Shown here: positions 51,847 to 61,378 of the stretch, one piece after another
How the letters are laid out: the number at the start of each line of letters is the position of its first letter
How positions within the stretch are numbered: position 1 is the stretch's first letter
Assembly (NCBI RefSeq): GCF_900155885.1
Contig: NZ_FTMB01000011.1
Location: forward strand, 54,746-118,745
Direction of reading: 5' to 3'
From: Rhizobium sp. RU20A
GTDB taxonomy: Bacteria; Pseudomonadota; Alphaproteobacteria; Rhizobiales; Rhizobiaceae
DNA length: 64,000 nucleotides
The notes under the pieces: generated by a model
Seen by the model: only the letters and a program-made list of their open reading frames with translations
What the model was told of the DNA's origin: nothing
The model's database searches: none
Translations under genes and position numbers: made by a program

Positions 51847-53216
51847 GACGGCTTTCGCTTCGCTCCAGACTGTTTCTGCTGCTGATCCTGCCTCTCGTCG
51901 TGATTGCGGGCATTGCTTCCTATGCGCGCTACGAAGCAGCCGAACGGCTATCCCGGAGCCTTTACGACAACACGCTTCTTGCCGTGGCGCTGACGATCTC
52001 ACGCGATGTGGCGATCTCCGAGGGAGATGTTCTGACCGAACAGCTTCTGGAGGAGTTGACGACCGCTTTGGGCGATCCGGTCTACTATCGCATCACCGGG
52101 CCGGGCGGTGGTTTCGTCACAGGCTATTCCGATCCGCCCGACGTGCCGGACGGTTCCGACATCCAGAGCGGCAAGCCGTTTTTCTTCGACAGCACCTATC
52201 TCGGACGGCAGGTTCGGTCCGTCGTCCTGCGGGAGTTTCTCAACCAGCCGCGACTGCAGGGATGGATGACCGTCGAGGTCTGGCAGACGGTCTCGCAGCG
52301 CGCCGCCTTGAGCCGCGAGCTTCTATTGCAGAGCGTAGCGCTCCTGACGACCGTCATCTTGTCGGCTGCGGTCATCCTCTGGTTTGGGATCAAGCTCGGA
52401 CTGAAGCCCCTGCTCGATCTCCAGAATGCGATCAGCCTCAGAACGCCCGATGACCTCAAACCGATCCGCCGATGGATCCCGGTGGAGCTTCGTCCGCTCG
52501 TCGAGACGACCAACTCGCTGTTCGAACGCCTGTCGAAGGCGTTCGAAATTCGGTCGGCATTCATCTCGGATGCCGCACATCAGCTGCGGAACCCGATCGC
52601 CTCGATCGTGACGCAGGCGGAGGCGGCGGTGTCTTCGCCTGACGAAAGCACCCTTCGCCAGCGTGTCGCATCGATAGCGCAGTCCGCCCGCGCGACCGGG
52701 CGGCTGACCAATCAACTGCTGTCTCTTGAGCGCGTGCGCGGGCGCAGTCTGCGTGCCTTGTTCAAAGACACGGATCTCGTGGACCTCGTCTCGGCGAAAA
52801 TTCGCGCCTTCGCCGAAGTCCAGCTGATGAACAATATCTCGGTCGGCTTCGAAGTCGATGGCGTGCCGAAGTCCGTCTTCTGCGATCCGGTCATGATCGA
52901 CGAGCTGATGGCCAATCTGCTGGATAACGCCTTGCGCTACGGTTTGCGGGGCGGTGGAGAGCTTGTCGTCAGGCTGGCTTTCTCCGAGGACGTGGTTCTT
53001 GTCATTGTGGAAGACAACGGGCCCGGCATTGATCCGGATCTCAGGGAAAGGGTGTTCGACCGGTTTTTCCGGGCCGGCCTCGACTTTGACGACGGGTGCG
53101 GCCTGGGGCTTGCCATCGTCGCCGATATTGCCGAAGCCCATGGCGGGGCGGCGCGATGCGTGCCTTCCGTCCGCGGCGCTCGTTTCGAGATCCGCTTGCC
53201 GCTCGCAGGACACTAG
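51843..53216 (+). CDS. tctE: Sensor histidine kinase (TctE-like)
   Basis: 457-residue membrane kinase with an N-terminal helix (LFLLLILPLVVIAGIA), a periplasmic domain of about 130 residues of the 2CSK_N type, a second helix (LLTTVILSAAVILWFGI), a HAMP-like link, H-box FISDAAHQLRNPIASI and HATPase motifs DNALRYG, EDNGPGID and GCGLGLAIV. It partners with the preceding regulator, with which it overlaps by four bases. Inferred signal: the substrate of the divergent tripartite transporter. Confidence 0.9.
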   Translation: MRRLSLRSRLFLLLILPLVVIAGIASYARYEAAERLSRSLYDNTLLAVALTISRDVAISEGDVLTEQLLEELTTALGDPVYYRITGPGGGFVTGYSDPPDVPDGSDIQSGKPFFFDSTYLGRQVRSVVLREFLNQPRLQGWMTVEVWQTVSQRAALSRELLLQSVALLTTVILSAAVILWFGIKLGLKPLLDLQNAISLRTPDDLKPIRRWIPVELRPLVETTNSLFERLSKAFEIRSAFISDAAHQLRNPIASIVTQAEAAVSSPDESTLRQRVASIAQSARATGRLTNQLLSLERVRGRSLRALFKDTDLVDLVSAKIRAFAEVQLMNNISVGFEVDGVPKSVFCDPVMIDELMANLLDNALRYGLRGGGELVVRLAFSEDVVLVIVEDNGPGIDPDLRERVFDRFFRAGLDFDDGCGLGLAIVADIAEAHGGAARCVPSVRGARFEIRLPLAGH

Positions 53217-53337
53217 GGTCAAGACAAGCGGTGAAAGCGGCTTTTGCCTGCTCGCGGCCGTCAGGCCGCCTGTTCTGGTGACGGCAAAGGTGAGGGCTTG
53301 CGCCGCCGATCACATTTCCTCGGTCCATCCTGCATGT

Positions 53338-53357
53338 ATATCCCATTGACATATCCC
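53338..53357. promoter_or_regulatory. Direct repeats upstream of vapB
   Basis: ATATCCC occurs twice (53338-53344 and 53351-53357), 13 bases start to start, around ATTGAC, about 45 bases before the antitoxin start. It may be the site where the VapBC complex represses its own operon. The 53217-53402 gap holds nothing else that I can support. Confidence 0.35.
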
Positions 53358-53402
53358 TGCCGGAACGCCAAGGTGTCCTCACCGCAATTCGGAGGGATGC
53401 AG

Positions 53403-53633
53403 ATGGAGCAGGGCGCCGTTTTCCAGAGCAATCGCAGCCAGGCCATTCGTTTGCCAAAGGCGGTGGCCTTGCCGGATGATGTCAAGCGTGTCGACATCGT
53501 CGCGGTGGGGCGCACGCGCATCATTGCGCCCGCCGGAGAGATCTGGGACAGCTGGTTTGAAGGCGCGGACGCGACATCCGACTTCATGGCTGAGCGTGAT
53601 CAGGCTGCCGCGCAGGAGCGCGAAGCATTGTGA
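53403..53633 (+). CDS. vapB: VapB-type antitoxin
   Basis: 76-residue antitoxin with an AbrB/SpoVT-type N-terminal DNA-binding fold (GAVFQSNRSQAIRLPKAVAL) and a toxin-binding tail (WDSWFEGADATSDFMAERDQ). GGAGGG ends 6 bases before ATG 53403, so the ATG at 53397 is too close to be used. Its stop overlaps the toxin start (TGATG), the usual vapBC arrangement. Confidence 0.9.
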   Translation: MEQGAVFQSNRSQAIRLPKAVALPDDVKRVDIVAVGRTRIIAPAGEIWDSWFEGADATSDFMAERDQAAAQEREAL

Positions 53634-54034
53634 TGCTGAAATACATGCTGGACACCAATATCTGCATCTTCACGATCAAGAACCGACCGCAGACGGTGCG
53701 GGAGGCGTTCAATCGCGCCCATGACCAGTTGTGCATCAGCTCCGTTTCCCTGATGGAATTGATCTACGGCGCAGAAAAGTCGGCCAGCCCCGGGAAGAAC
53801 CTGTCCGTCGTGGAGGGCTTCGCGGCGCGCCTCGAAGTCTTGCCCTACGACGAGCTGGCCGCGAACCATACCGGTCAATTGCGGGCCGAACTGGCGCGGA
53901 ACGGAACGCCGATCGGTCCATACGATCAATTGATTGCGGGACACGCGCGCTCGCGGGGACTGATTCTGGTCACCAACAATCGCCGCGAATTTGACCGCGT
54001 GCCCGGCCTGCGCGTCGAAGACTGGACGGCCTAG
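53633..54034 (+). CDS. vapC: VapC-type PIN-domain toxin ribonuclease
   Basis: 133-residue PIN-domain ribonuclease. Acidic catalytic residues are present: Asp7 (YMLDTNI), Glu in LMELIYGAEK, and Asp in IGPYDQLIAGHAR with the C-terminal LVTNNRREFDRVPGL. Full length for the family. In related systems VapC cuts initiator tRNA or other RNAs and is neutralised by VapB. Unlike the vapC at 39253 this copy is intact. It follows the tct genes and precedes a catabolic cluster. Confidence 0.92.
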   Translation: MLKYMLDTNICIFTIKNRPQTVREAFNRAHDQLCISSVSLMELIYGAEKSASPGKNLSVVEGFAARLEVLPYDELAANHTGQLRAELARNGTPIGPYDQLIAGHARSRGLILVTNNRREFDRVPGLRVEDWTA

Positions 54035-54261
54035 TTCCCTCTTTTTCAATCGCTTCGCCGCGTGCGATGACGCCGCATCCGGGTGGGGTGCCGGCAAAAC
54101 CGGCGCCGCGGTCGGCGAAGCCGTCGCCGGAGCGTGGCATGACGAGCGGCTGGATCGAGACGCGGTCTTCCGGGCAAGCGGCCGGGGTCTTGAATGGGAC
54201 GAGGAGATGGCACGCGCGCTGGCCGGGGTGCGATGCGCGGCGGGGCATCCTTCAAGAAAGA

Positions 54262-54327
54262 TGTTGTTATCTTTCGATTGCATTGACCTGAAAATAAAAC
54301 CATATTCAGGACACAAAGATAACAACA
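54262..54327. promoter_or_regulatory. Promoter flanked by 13-base inverted operators before the acid sugar kinase
   Basis: TGTTGTTATCTTT (54262-54274) and its perfect reverse complement (54315-54327) stand 53 bases apart, about five helical turns. Between them lies a promoter: TTGCAT (54278-54283), 17 bases, CATATT (54301-54306), with a start expected near 54313. The arrangement suits a dimeric repressor that binds both arms, probably the GntR protein encoded two genes downstream (inference). The rest of the 54035-54340 gap shows no gene. Confidence 0.65.
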
Positions 54328-54340
54328 AGGGATCAGACGC

Positions 54341-55369
54341 GTGCTCGTCATCGTTGCCGATGATCTTACCGGCGCACTGGATACGGCGGCCCCTTTCGCG
54401 GCACGGGGCCTTCACACCGAGGTCGTCCTCAAAGCGGATGCTGTCGCCCAGGCTGTTTCCCTGTCACCGGATGTTCTGTCGATCAATCTGGCGTCACGGG
54501 AGGGGTCGCCGGAGGCCGCCTTTGAGGCGATGCGGACGCTTGTCGGGCGTCTTCCTCCGCAGGTTCGGATGTTCAAGAAGGTCGATTCGCGGCTCAAAGG
54601 TCACATCGCATCGGAGCTTGATGCTGTTTCCTATGGACGCGCCCTGGTGGCTCCTGCGATTCCGGCTTTCGGCCGGGTGGTCCGCAACGCGCATGTCGAC
54701 GGTTTCGGGGTGGCAGAGCCGCTCTCCATCGCAGGCGTGCTGAAACATCATGCGGACCGGTCGATCATTCCCGATACCGCGACCGAGGACGAGATCCACG
54801 CCGCCCTGGAACGGGCCGAACGAGACGGCGCAGACCTGCTCGTCGGCGCGCGGGGTCTTGCCGAGGTTCTGGCGCGCAAGATGACGGGAAAGACCGTTGG
54901 CGGGCTTGTCGCTCCACCGGCAGGCCCGGGGCTTTTTGTCATCGGCTCGCGCGACGGGATCACCCTCGCTCAGGTCGAGCAACTCAGGCAATCCGGCACG
55001 GTCGCCTATCGTCCCGCCCCGAATGGCGTAATGGCTGAAGGGCCGATGCCGCCAGCCGCCGTGCGTCTGGTGCAGGCGACGGAGGGTGCGTCGACCCTGT
55101 CGTCCGAGGCGGTCTCGGCAAACCTGGCCGATAGTGTCCATCCACGCTTGACGGCCGAGGCGCGCACCCTTTTGCTGTGTGGCGGCGCGACGGCCGAGGC
55201 CGTCCTTGCGAAGATGGGGATCACGTGCTTTCGCCTGGAAGGGGAGTGCCTGCCGGGCCTTGGGCTGGCCTATGCCGACGGTCAATGTATCATCGCGAAA
55301 TCGGGCGGATTCGGGGGGCCGGAAACATTGGCGACGCTGGCTGGCAAGCTGCACGGGGGCAGGGGCTGA
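54341..55369 (+). CDS. Four-carbon acid sugar kinase family protein (DUF1537)
   Basis: 342-residue kinase-like protein. The N-terminus IVADDLTGALDTAAPFAARG and the KKVDSRLKGH segment are family hallmarks. The C-terminal nucleotide-binding part has LLLCGGATAEAVL and KSGGFGGPETL. Family members phosphorylate D-threonate, L-threonate or D-erythronate at C4. A PdxA-like dehydrogenase encoded nearby would then oxidise the phosphate, as in the known D-threonate route. At 342 residues it is shorter than most members (about 400 or more), but both ends are present. GTG start with AAGGGA upstream. Confidence 0.85.
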   Translation: MLVIVADDLTGALDTAAPFAARGLHTEVVLKADAVAQAVSLSPDVLSINLASREGSPEAAFEAMRTLVGRLPPQVRMFKKVDSRLKGHIASELDAVSYGRALVAPAIPAFGRVVRNAHVDGFGVAEPLSIAGVLKHHADRSIIPDTATEDEIHAALERAERDGADLLVGARGLAEVLARKMTGKTVGGLVAPPAGPGLFVIGSRDGITLAQVEQLRQSGTVAYRPAPNGVMAEGPMPPAAVRLVQATEGASTLSSEAVSANLADSVHPRLTAEARTLLLCGGATAEAVLAKMGITCFRLEGECLPGLGLAYADGQCIIAKSGGFGGPETLATLAGKLHGGRG

Positions 55370-55371
55370 GA

Positions 55372-56097
55372 ATGGGACTGCAAAGCGGAACGGCGCGCAA
55401 GAGCCTGGCGGATCTCGTCTTCGAGCGCATGCACAGGGCCATCAAGTCCGGATCCTACCAGCCGGATGAAAGGCTGCCGACCGAGCATGACCTTGCCATC
55501 GAGTTCGAGGTTTCGCGGCCGATCATCCGGGAGGCGCTGCGCCGCCTGCGCGAGCAGGGGCTGATCTATTCCCGCCGCGGGGCCGGCAGCTTCGTGCGCT
55601 CCGTCGGGATGAAGCAGCCGCTCGGTTTCGGCCAGCTCGAAAACGTCGCCGATCTCCTCAACTGCTACGAATTTCGCCTGACGCTGGAGCCGGCTGCCGC
55701 GGAGGCCGCCGCCATGCGCCACACGCCCGACACGCTTGCTGCGATCCGCAGGGCCCTCGAACTGATGCGGGATGCGACCAACCGGCAGGCGCACCGGGAG
55801 GATGCCGATTTCGAGTTTCATCTGGCCATCGCCAGGGCCGCCAACAACACCTATTTCTCGACCGCCATGGAGGCGCTCAAGGATCACATTGCGGTTGGCA
55901 TGCGGTTCCACGGCGTCTCGGTCAAGCGCGATACGACCGGGCTGTCGCGCGTTTTTGCCGAGCATGAGGCAATAGCCACGGCCATCGCGGCGGGCGAAGG
56001 CGCGCGGGCGAGGGAGCTCATGCACACGCATCTGAACGGCTCGCGCAGCCGTCTTTTCCAGGCAAGTGCCTCGCTTTCGGCTGTACCGGAAGTGTAA
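55372..56097 (+). CDS. GntR-family regulator (FadR/FCD type)
   Basis: 241-residue regulator. The N-terminal winged helix reads LADLVFERMHRAIKSGSYQP...RLPTEHDLAIEFEVSRPIIREALR, and the C-terminal FCD all-helical domain has metal-ligand-like residues in DADFEFHLAIARAANN and the final EHEAI and MHTHL. It is two bases after the kinase stop, so the two are co-transcribed. It probably represses the kinase and the divergent operons further on until a sugar-acid inducer binds (inference). Confidence 0.9.
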   Translation: MGLQSGTARKSLADLVFERMHRAIKSGSYQPDERLPTEHDLAIEFEVSRPIIREALRRLREQGLIYSRRGAGSFVRSVGMKQPLGFGQLENVADLLNCYEFRLTLEPAAAEAAAMRHTPDTLAAIRRALELMRDATNRQAHREDADFEFHLAIARAANNTYFSTAMEALKDHIAVGMRFHGVSVKRDTTGLSRVFAEHEAIATAIAAGEGARARELMHTHLNGSRSRLFQASASLSAVPEV

Positions 56098-56130
56098 GGT
56101 CAGGCCGCGCCTTGCGCCTGTCCGATACGA

Positions 56131-56154
56131 AAAAGGGGCCGAGCGGCCCCTTTT
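56131..56154. terminator. Bidirectional intrinsic terminator
   Basis: AAAAGGGGCC (56131-56140) and GGCCCCTTTT (56145-56154) form a perfect stem with loop GAGC, with T-runs on both strands. It lies between the convergent GntR gene and the alcohol dehydrogenase gene and would end transcripts from both sides. Confidence 0.9.
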
Positions 56155-56175
56155 CGCTGTCGCTGCGACGAAGGC

Positions 56176-57297
56176 TCAGTAGGCGGCGCGATAGATCGCC
56201 AGCACATCCTCGACTGCCATATCAGCGGGATTGTTGTCCATCAGGCGGCGGTTGGCATGGGCCTCCGCCGCATAATGCGCAAGCGCCTCCTCCGTCGCGC
56301 CATGACGGGAGAGCTGCATCTCGATGTCGAGATCGGTGCAGAAGCGGCAGGCTTTTTCCAGAAGCGCTTCCGGCGCGCTGGCTCCAAAGCCGAGGGCTTC
56401 CGCCACCTCCGCCGTCTTGTCGCGCACGACCGGCTGGTTGAAGGCGAGCACATGCGGAAAGACGATCGCATTGGCCAGTCCATGCGGCAGGCCGAGACGG
56501 GTGCCGAGCGGATAGGCGATGGCGTGGCCGGCGGCCGTATTGACCGGCCCAAGGCAGATGCCGCCATAATAGGAGGCGAGCATCATGCCTTCGCGCGCTT
56601 CCGTGTCGGATCCGTCCCTGACGGCGCGGGCGAGGTACTGGCCGACGAGCCGGAAACCCATGCGGGCAAAGCCGTCGATCATCGGATGGGCGCGCTTGTT
56701 CGTGAAAGCCTCGACGCAGTGCGCCATGGCATCGACGCCCGTCGCCGCCGTGACGGCGGGGGGAACGGTAAAGGTCAGCTGCGGATCGAGCACGGCCACG
56801 TCGGCGATCATATGCGGGCTCTCGACCGCAATCTTCGCGCCCTTGACGGGATCGGTGATCAGAGAGCGGATGCCCGCCTCCGAACCGGTTCCCGCCGTCG
56901 TCGCAACCTGGATCAGCCGCGTGCGGCGGCCGGCCACCCGGTTGGGGCCTGCGACGTCCGCAAGCGTCTGCTCGCTGTCCCAGAGCGCCGCGACGAGCTT
57001 GGCGACGTCGAGCACCGAGCCGCCGCCAAGGCCTACCACGACTTGAGGCTTCGCCCGCCGGGCGGCGGCAAGGGCGGCTTCGAGCGTCGCCACATCGGGC
57101 TCGCCGGGAATGGCGTCGAAGATTTCGACCTTGCCCGGAAGCTGCAGCCGATCGACAAACCCGGCGGTGATCGGCGTTGCGATCACCAGTGCGGATACGG
57201 CTTCGCCGACGAGGCTGCCGACCTGCGCGATCGTGCCCGCCCCGACGATCAGGCGGCGGGGCTGGTGAAGGGTGATGGATGCGGTCATCGGTGTCAT
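56176..57297 (-). CDS. Iron-containing alcohol dehydrogenase
   Basis: 373-residue group III alcohol dehydrogenase. NAD(P)-binding [12 protein letters not shown] near residues 93-104, and metal-site residues in [11 protein letters not shown] and [24 protein letters not shown], are visible. Members include maleylacetate reductases and dehydrogenases for small hydroxy acids. Its start overlaps the PdxA-like stop by four bases (ATGA), so it belongs to the minus-strand operon with the PdxA-like and sialidase-fold genes. Substrate is unknown. Confidence 0.9.
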   Translation of the reverse strand: MTPMTASITLHQPRRLIVGAGTIAQVGSLVGEAVSALVIATPITAGFVDRLQLPGKVEIFDAIPGEPDVATLEAALAAARRAKPQVVVGLGGGSVLDVAKLVAALWDSEQTLADVAGPNRVAGRRTRLIQVATTAGTGSEAGIRSLITDPVKGAKIAVESPHMIADVAVLDPQLTFTVPPAVTAATGVDAMAHCVEAFTNKRAHPMIDGFARMGFRLVGQYLARAVRDGSDTEAREGMMLASYYGGICLGPVNTAAGHAIAYPLGTRLGLPHGLANAIVFPHVLAFNQPVVRDKTAEVAEALGFGASAPEALLEKACRFCTDLDIEMQLSRHGATEEALAHYAAEAHANRRLMDNNPADMAVEDVLAIYRAAY

Positions 57298-58250
57298 CCT
57301 CGCTTTGCCTTGCCGGCGACCAGCTTGCGGGCATAGGCGATGGCGGCGTTCATGTTGCCGTGGTTGGCGATGCCCTTGCCGGCGATGTCGAAGGCGGTGC
57401 CGTGGTCCACGGAGGTGCGGTCGATCGGCAGTTCGACCGAGACATTGACGGCGGTGTCGAAGGCGACCAGCTTGATGGGGATGTGGCCCTGATCGTGATA
57501 TTGCGCGACCACCAGATCGAAAGCGCCGGCATAGGCGCGGTAAAAGACCGTGTCGGCGGAGATCGGCCCCTGCACGTCGATGCCCTCGGCCCGCGCCGCG
57601 GCGACGGCCGGCGCGATCTGGTCATCGTCTTCCGTGCCGAACAGGCCGTTTTCGCCGCAATGGGGATTGATGCCGGCGACCGCGATGCGCGGGCTTTCAT
57701 AGCCGATGCGCTTCAGGTGATCATTGCCGGCGCGGATGGTGGCGAGCACGCGCTCCGTCGTCGCACGGCGGATGGCCTCCTGCAGCGAGACGTGGGTCGA
57801 GACGTGGATGACCTTCAGCCGCTCGGAAGCGAGCAACATATAGGCGGCCTTGGAGCCGGTCAGGCTGCGCAGCATGCCGGTATGGCCGTCATAGTGGTGG
57901 CCGGCGGCGTTCAGCGCTTCCTTGTTGATGGGAGCGGTGACGATGCAGCCGATCACGCCCTTTTCGGCATCGCGCACGGCCTTTTCGATGAAGCGGAAGG
58001 CGGCGTCACCGGCCACGGAACTCAGCTGACCGAATGGCAACGGTGCGCCCTCGATCTCGAGGTCCACCACATGGGGAGCGAGATCGATCGTCAGGCCGAG
58101 CGCGTCGCGGGCCGCTTCCAGCGTGGCGAGATTGCCGTAGATGCGGGTTGCCGCACGGTCCTCGGCCGACATGTCCGCCAGGGCGCGTACGGAAATCTCG
58201 GGGCCGACGCCGCAGGGGTCGCCCATGGTGATGCCGATGATGCCGCTCAT
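57294..58250 (-). CDS. PdxA-family 4-phosphate dehydrogenase (PdxA2-like)
   Basis: 318-residue NAD-dependent dehydrogenase of the PdxA family. It has [14 protein letters not shown] at the N-terminus, [10 protein letters not shown] and [14 protein letters not shown] with metal-binding His residues, and [13 protein letters not shown] near the end. True PdxA works in vitamin B6 synthesis; PdxA2 paralogues oxidise D-threonate or D-erythronate 4-phosphate. Neighbouring DUF1537 kinase and catabolic genes point to the PdxA2 role (inference). ATG 58250 is used; frame is open for 60 codons upstream, within the sialidase-fold gene. Confidence 0.88.
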   Translation of the reverse strand: MSGIIGITMGDPCGVGPEISVRALADMSAEDRAATRIYGNLATLEAARDALGLTIDLAPHVVDLEIEGAPLPFGQLSSVAGDAAFRFIEKAVRDAEKGVIGCIVTAPINKEALNAAGHHYDGHTGMLRSLTGSKAAYMLLASERLKVIHVSTHVSLQEAIRRATTERVLATIRAGNDHLKRIGYESPRIAVAGINPHCGENGLFGTEDDDQIAPAVAAARAEGIDVQGPISADTVFYRAYAGAFDLVVAQYHDQGHIPIKLVAFDTAVNVSVELPIDRTSVDHGTAFDIAGKGIANHGNMNAAIAYARKLVAGKAKRG

Positions 58251-58251
58251 G

Positions 58252-59442
58252 TCAGTCTCCAGTGTCGGTGCGATCCCAGCCTGCGGGCAGGCGCACATAT
58301 TTGATCGCGCGTCGGTGATAGGTGTAGGCGATGTGCAGGCTCCCATCCGGGTCGGCCAGCAGCCAGGGATAGGACATTTCGCGGTTGCGCCCGTCGGTCG
58401 AGTCGTTCGACAGGCAGGTGCCCGGGCCATCCTCGATCAGGATGCGCTGCGGGAACGTCTTGCCGCCGTCGCTCGACAGGCAGACGCTGACCGGCGCGCG
58501 CGGCACGCCCCAGACGGGCACGATGCCGCCGGTGGGGTCTGCGTCCGGCCGGCCGTCATCTTCGCCGAGTTCGTCATACAGCGAGGCGCGGCGATCGCTC
58601 GACACATCCTGGTTGACGGGATTGCAGATCACCGCCACGCGCCCGTCGGCCAGCGTGATGGCGGCGATGGACGAGTTGTTGTTGGGCAGGTCGGTCGGCG
58701 CCGGCACGCTCCAGCTTCGGCCCTCGTCGGCACTTTCGGTGCGATAGACGAAATCGGCCTGGCGACGGCGGAAGAAGGCGGCGGAGCGGCCCTTGCCGAT
58801 CGCGACCGGCGACATGTGCACGCAGCCGGTCGACGCCGCCAGTTCTTCCAGACGCCAGCTTTTGCCGCCGTCTTCGCTGATGCCGAGGGCGGCGGTGTCG
58901 TGGCTGCCGTTCCACTTCTGGCCGGGGCGCTGCACGCAGCGGAAAATGGGAAGCAGCCAGGCGCCGTCCTCGCGCACCGTCAGTGGTGCCCTGACGAAAC
59001 AGCCGCGCGGCAGGTCGAGATAGACGCCTTCTGCGGCAGAGAGCCGGGTCGGATCGGCGGGATCGATCGCAATTTCGGCCATGCGAATGCGGCACTCATC
59101 CTGATTGCCCGAGGGCTGCGAGGTGTGAAACAGGAGCAACCGGTCATCCGGCGCCTGAAACAGCACGGGATTCTGCTCGGAATGATCGGGATCGAAGCTC
59201 AGCGGCTGCGGGGCTCCCCAGCCGGCCGCGCCGTCTGCAAGAACGGCGGCATAGATGGAAATGTCGGACTTGCCCTCCAGCGAACCGCCGAACCAGGCAC
59301 AGATCAGCGTGCCATTGTCCTGACGATGCAGGAAGGCAGCGTGGTTCTGGATCATGGGGGACGGCAGAAAGGCCTCGATACGGCCGCGACCGGCCTCGGT
59401 CAGCGCGCCGGTCATCCGCCCGGCGATCTCGTCTGGGGTCAT
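58252..59442 (-). CDS. Sialidase-fold (BNR/Asp-box) protein, cytoplasmic
   Basis: 396-residue predicted beta-propeller of the exo-alpha-sialidase superfamily. Three Asp-box repeats are visible: [16 protein letters not shown] and SSDGGKTF. Further typical parts are [21 protein letters not shown] at the N-terminus and [23 protein letters not shown] near the end. No signal peptide is seen, so action on sugars inside the cell is expected. It is probably not a classical sialidase, since no sialic acid catabolic genes (nanA, nanE, nanK) are nearby. GAGGAG lies 7 bases before ATG 59442; the stop is one base before the PdxA-like start. Confidence 0.82.
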   Translation of the reverse strand: MTPDEIAGRMTGALTEAGRGRIEAFLPSPMIQNHAAFLHRQDNGTLICAWFGGSLEGKSDISIYAAVLADGAAGWGAPQPLSFDPDHSEQNPVLFQAPDDRLLLFHTSQPSGNQDECRIRMAEIAIDPADPTRLSAAEGVYLDLPRGCFVRAPLTVREDGAWLLPIFRCVQRPGQKWNGSHDTAALGISEDGGKSWRLEELAASTGCVHMSPVAIGKGRSAAFFRRRQADFVYRTESADEGRSWSVPAPTDLPNNNSSIAAITLADGRVAVICNPVNQDVSSDRRASLYDELGEDDGRPDADPTGGIVPVWGVPRAPVSVCLSSDGGKTFPQRILIEDGPGTCLSNDSTDGRNREMSYPWLLADPDGSLHIAYTYHRRAIKYVRLPAGWDRTDTGD

Positions 59443-59771
59443 GGGCAACTCCTCTCGTCCCCGGAAATCTGCCATTTCCACAAAGTTGTCAAGTTTGTTT
59501 ATGTTCTTGCGATTAGGAATTTTCTCGATTACGTTTTCTATAATACTGATAATAAACGATTTTATTTGATGATTTTTCGAGATTGATTTTTACACACGGA
59601 AATCAATTGACAAAATGAGGGTGTGAGTGGATGTTCAGGGCGTGTCGATGAGGGCAGGCTCCGCGGGAAAGGTTCCGTATCGCCTTGGCCTTATCCAGCA
59701 TCTGGCGGCGGCGGCTGCCCTGGCAGGCTCAGGCCTGTCCTGTATGGACTTCATCTGGGAGGAGAACGAAG
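59443..59771. promoter_or_regulatory. AT-rich divergent promoter region
   Basis: 329 bases between divergent operons, strikingly AT-rich from about 59470 to 59625. It contains TTGTCAA (59486-59492) and its reverse complement TTGACAA (59607-59613), and an ACAA-AG-TTGT palindrome (59480-59489). The two could be sites for the GntR regulator of the cluster. No gene was recognised here. Confidence 0.45.
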
Positions 59772-61283
59772 ATGAGACGGACTGCCCTTTCCTGTGCCCT
59801 TGCCCTCGGCACGATCCTGACGTCGGCGGTGATGCCGGCCCATGCGGGTTCCGGCCCGATCAAGGTCGTGCTGGCCGAAGAGGCCGATCTGCTCGAGCCC
59901 TGCATGGCGACCCGGTCCAATATCGGCCGCATCATCATGGAGAATGTCAGCGAGACCCTGACCGAACTCGATGTGCGCTCCGACAAGGGCGTCATGCCGC
60001 GTCTGGCGGAAAAGTGGGAGCAGAATGCCGATGGCAGCTGGCGCTTCCACCTGCGCCAGGGCGTGACATTCTCCGACGGCACGGGTTTCGACGCCAAGGA
60101 TGTGAAGCACAGCTTCGACCGCATCATGAGCGACAAGAACGCCTGCGAATCCCGCCGCTATTTCGGCGGCATGACCGTGACGCCTGAAATCGTCGACGAC
60201 TACACGATCGACTTCAAGGCCGATCCGGTACAGCCGATCCTGCCGCTGCTGATGACGCTCGTGACCATCGTGCCGGAAGAGACGCCCCTCGAATTCATCC
60301 GCGAGCCCGTCGGCACCGGCCCCTTCAAGCTGACCAACTGGACGCCCGGCCAGCAGATCGTGCTGACCAGCCGTGACGATTACTGGGGCGCCAAGCCCGA
60401 GGTAACGGAGGCGACCTATCTGTTCCGCGCCGATCCCGCCGTTCGCGCCGCCATGGTGCAGGCCGGCGAAGCCGATCTGTCGCCGTCGATCTCGCAGCTC
60501 GACGCCACCAATCCCAAGACCGACTTCTCCTATCTCGACAGTGAGACGGTCTATCTGCGCCTCGACCACAATATCGCACCGCTTAACGATGTGCGGGTCC
60601 GTCGCGCGCTCAATCTCGCCATCGACCGCGAGGCCTTCCTCGGCACGCTGGTTCCCGAAAGCGCCGTTCTCGCGACCGCCATCGTGCCGCCGACGACGCT
60701 TGGCTGGAACAAGGACGTCAAGGTGTTCCCCTACGATCCCGAGGGCGCCAAGAAGCTGATCGACGAAGCCAAGGCCGACGGCGTGAAGGTCGACACGCCG
60801 ATCACCATCATCGCGCGCTCCGCCAACTTCCCGAACGTCACCGAAATCATGGAGGCGATCCAGCAGCAGTTGCAGGAGGTTGGGTTCAAGGTCGATCTGA
60901 AGTTCGTCGAGGTCGCCGAGCACGAGCAGTACTATTCGAAGCCCTTCGCCGAAGGACGCGGCCCGCAGATCGTCGCTGCCATGCACGACAATTCCAAGGG
61001 TGATCCGTCCTTCTCGATGTTCTTCAAATATGCGACCGATGGCACGCAGTCGGGTTTTTCCGATCCCAAGGTCGATGACCTCATCAAGCGCGCATCGGCT
61101 GCCGTCGGTGACGAGCGTGCCCAGCTGTGGTCCGAACTGATCGCCTACCTGCATGACGATGTGGTCGCAGACGTGCTGCTCTTCCACATGGTCGGCTTTG
61201 CGCGGGTGGCCGAACGTCTCGACTTCAAGCCGACGATCGCGACGAACTCGATGCTGCAGCTCTCCGAGATCAAGATCAAGTAA
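59772..61283 (+). CDS. Peptide/oligosaccharide-type ABC transporter substrate-binding protein
   Basis: 503-residue periplasmic binding protein of family 5 (DppA/OppA type). Signal peptide at residues 1-26 (TALSCALALGTILTSAVMPAHA). Family features are GVMPRLAEKWEQNADGSW, FHLRQGVTFSDGTGFDAKDV and VRRALNLAIDREAF. Despite the name, many rhizobial members carry sugars or sugar acids. The divergent sialidase-fold, PdxA-like and kinase genes suggest a glycoside or acid sugar ligand (inference). ATG 59772 is chosen since it starts the signal peptide behind GGGAGGAG. Confidence 0.92.
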   Translation: MRRTALSCALALGTILTSAVMPAHAGSGPIKVVLAEEADLLEPCMATRSNIGRIIMENVSETLTELDVRSDKGVMPRLAEKWEQNADGSWRFHLRQGVTFSDGTGFDAKDVKHSFDRIMSDKNACESRRYFGGMTVTPEIVDDYTIDFKADPVQPILPLLMTLVTIVPEETPLEFIREPVGTGPFKLTNWTPGQQIVLTSRDDYWGAKPEVTEATYLFRADPAVRAAMVQAGEADLSPSISQLDATNPKTDFSYLDSETVYLRLDHNIAPLNDVRVRRALNLAIDREAFLGTLVPESAVLATAIVPPTTLGWNKDVKVFPYDPEGAKKLIDEAKADGVKVDTPITIIARSANFPNVTEIMEAIQQQLQEVGFKVDLKFVEVAEHEQYYSKPFAEGRGPQIVAAMHDNSKGDPSFSMFFKYATDGTQSGFSDPKVDDLIKRASAAVGDERAQLWSELIAYLHDDVVADVLLFHMVGFARVAERLDFKPTIATNSMLQLSEIKIK

Positions 61284-61300
61284 GGCAAAACAGCCAGGGG

Positions 61301-61323
61301 AGGGCGGCCTCGTGCCGCCCTCT
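61301..61323 (+). other. Perfect stem-loop after the binding-protein gene
   Basis: GAGGGCGGC (61301-61309) and GCCGCCCTC (61315-61323) pair perfectly around CTCGT, 17 bases after the stop of the binding-protein gene and before the permease genes. No T-run is present. Similar to the four other stem-loops placed after binding-protein genes in this window. Confidence 0.6.
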
Positions 61324-61378
61324 GCCCTATAATGGCGCGGCGGGGCGATCCCGCCGTACCGGTTTCTTCGAGGGTGCC

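Noticed and set aside
54046..54340. Open frames in the gap between vapC and the acid sugar kinase
   Set aside because: They have no recognisable motif, overlap the operator-promoter structure, and look like chance frames.
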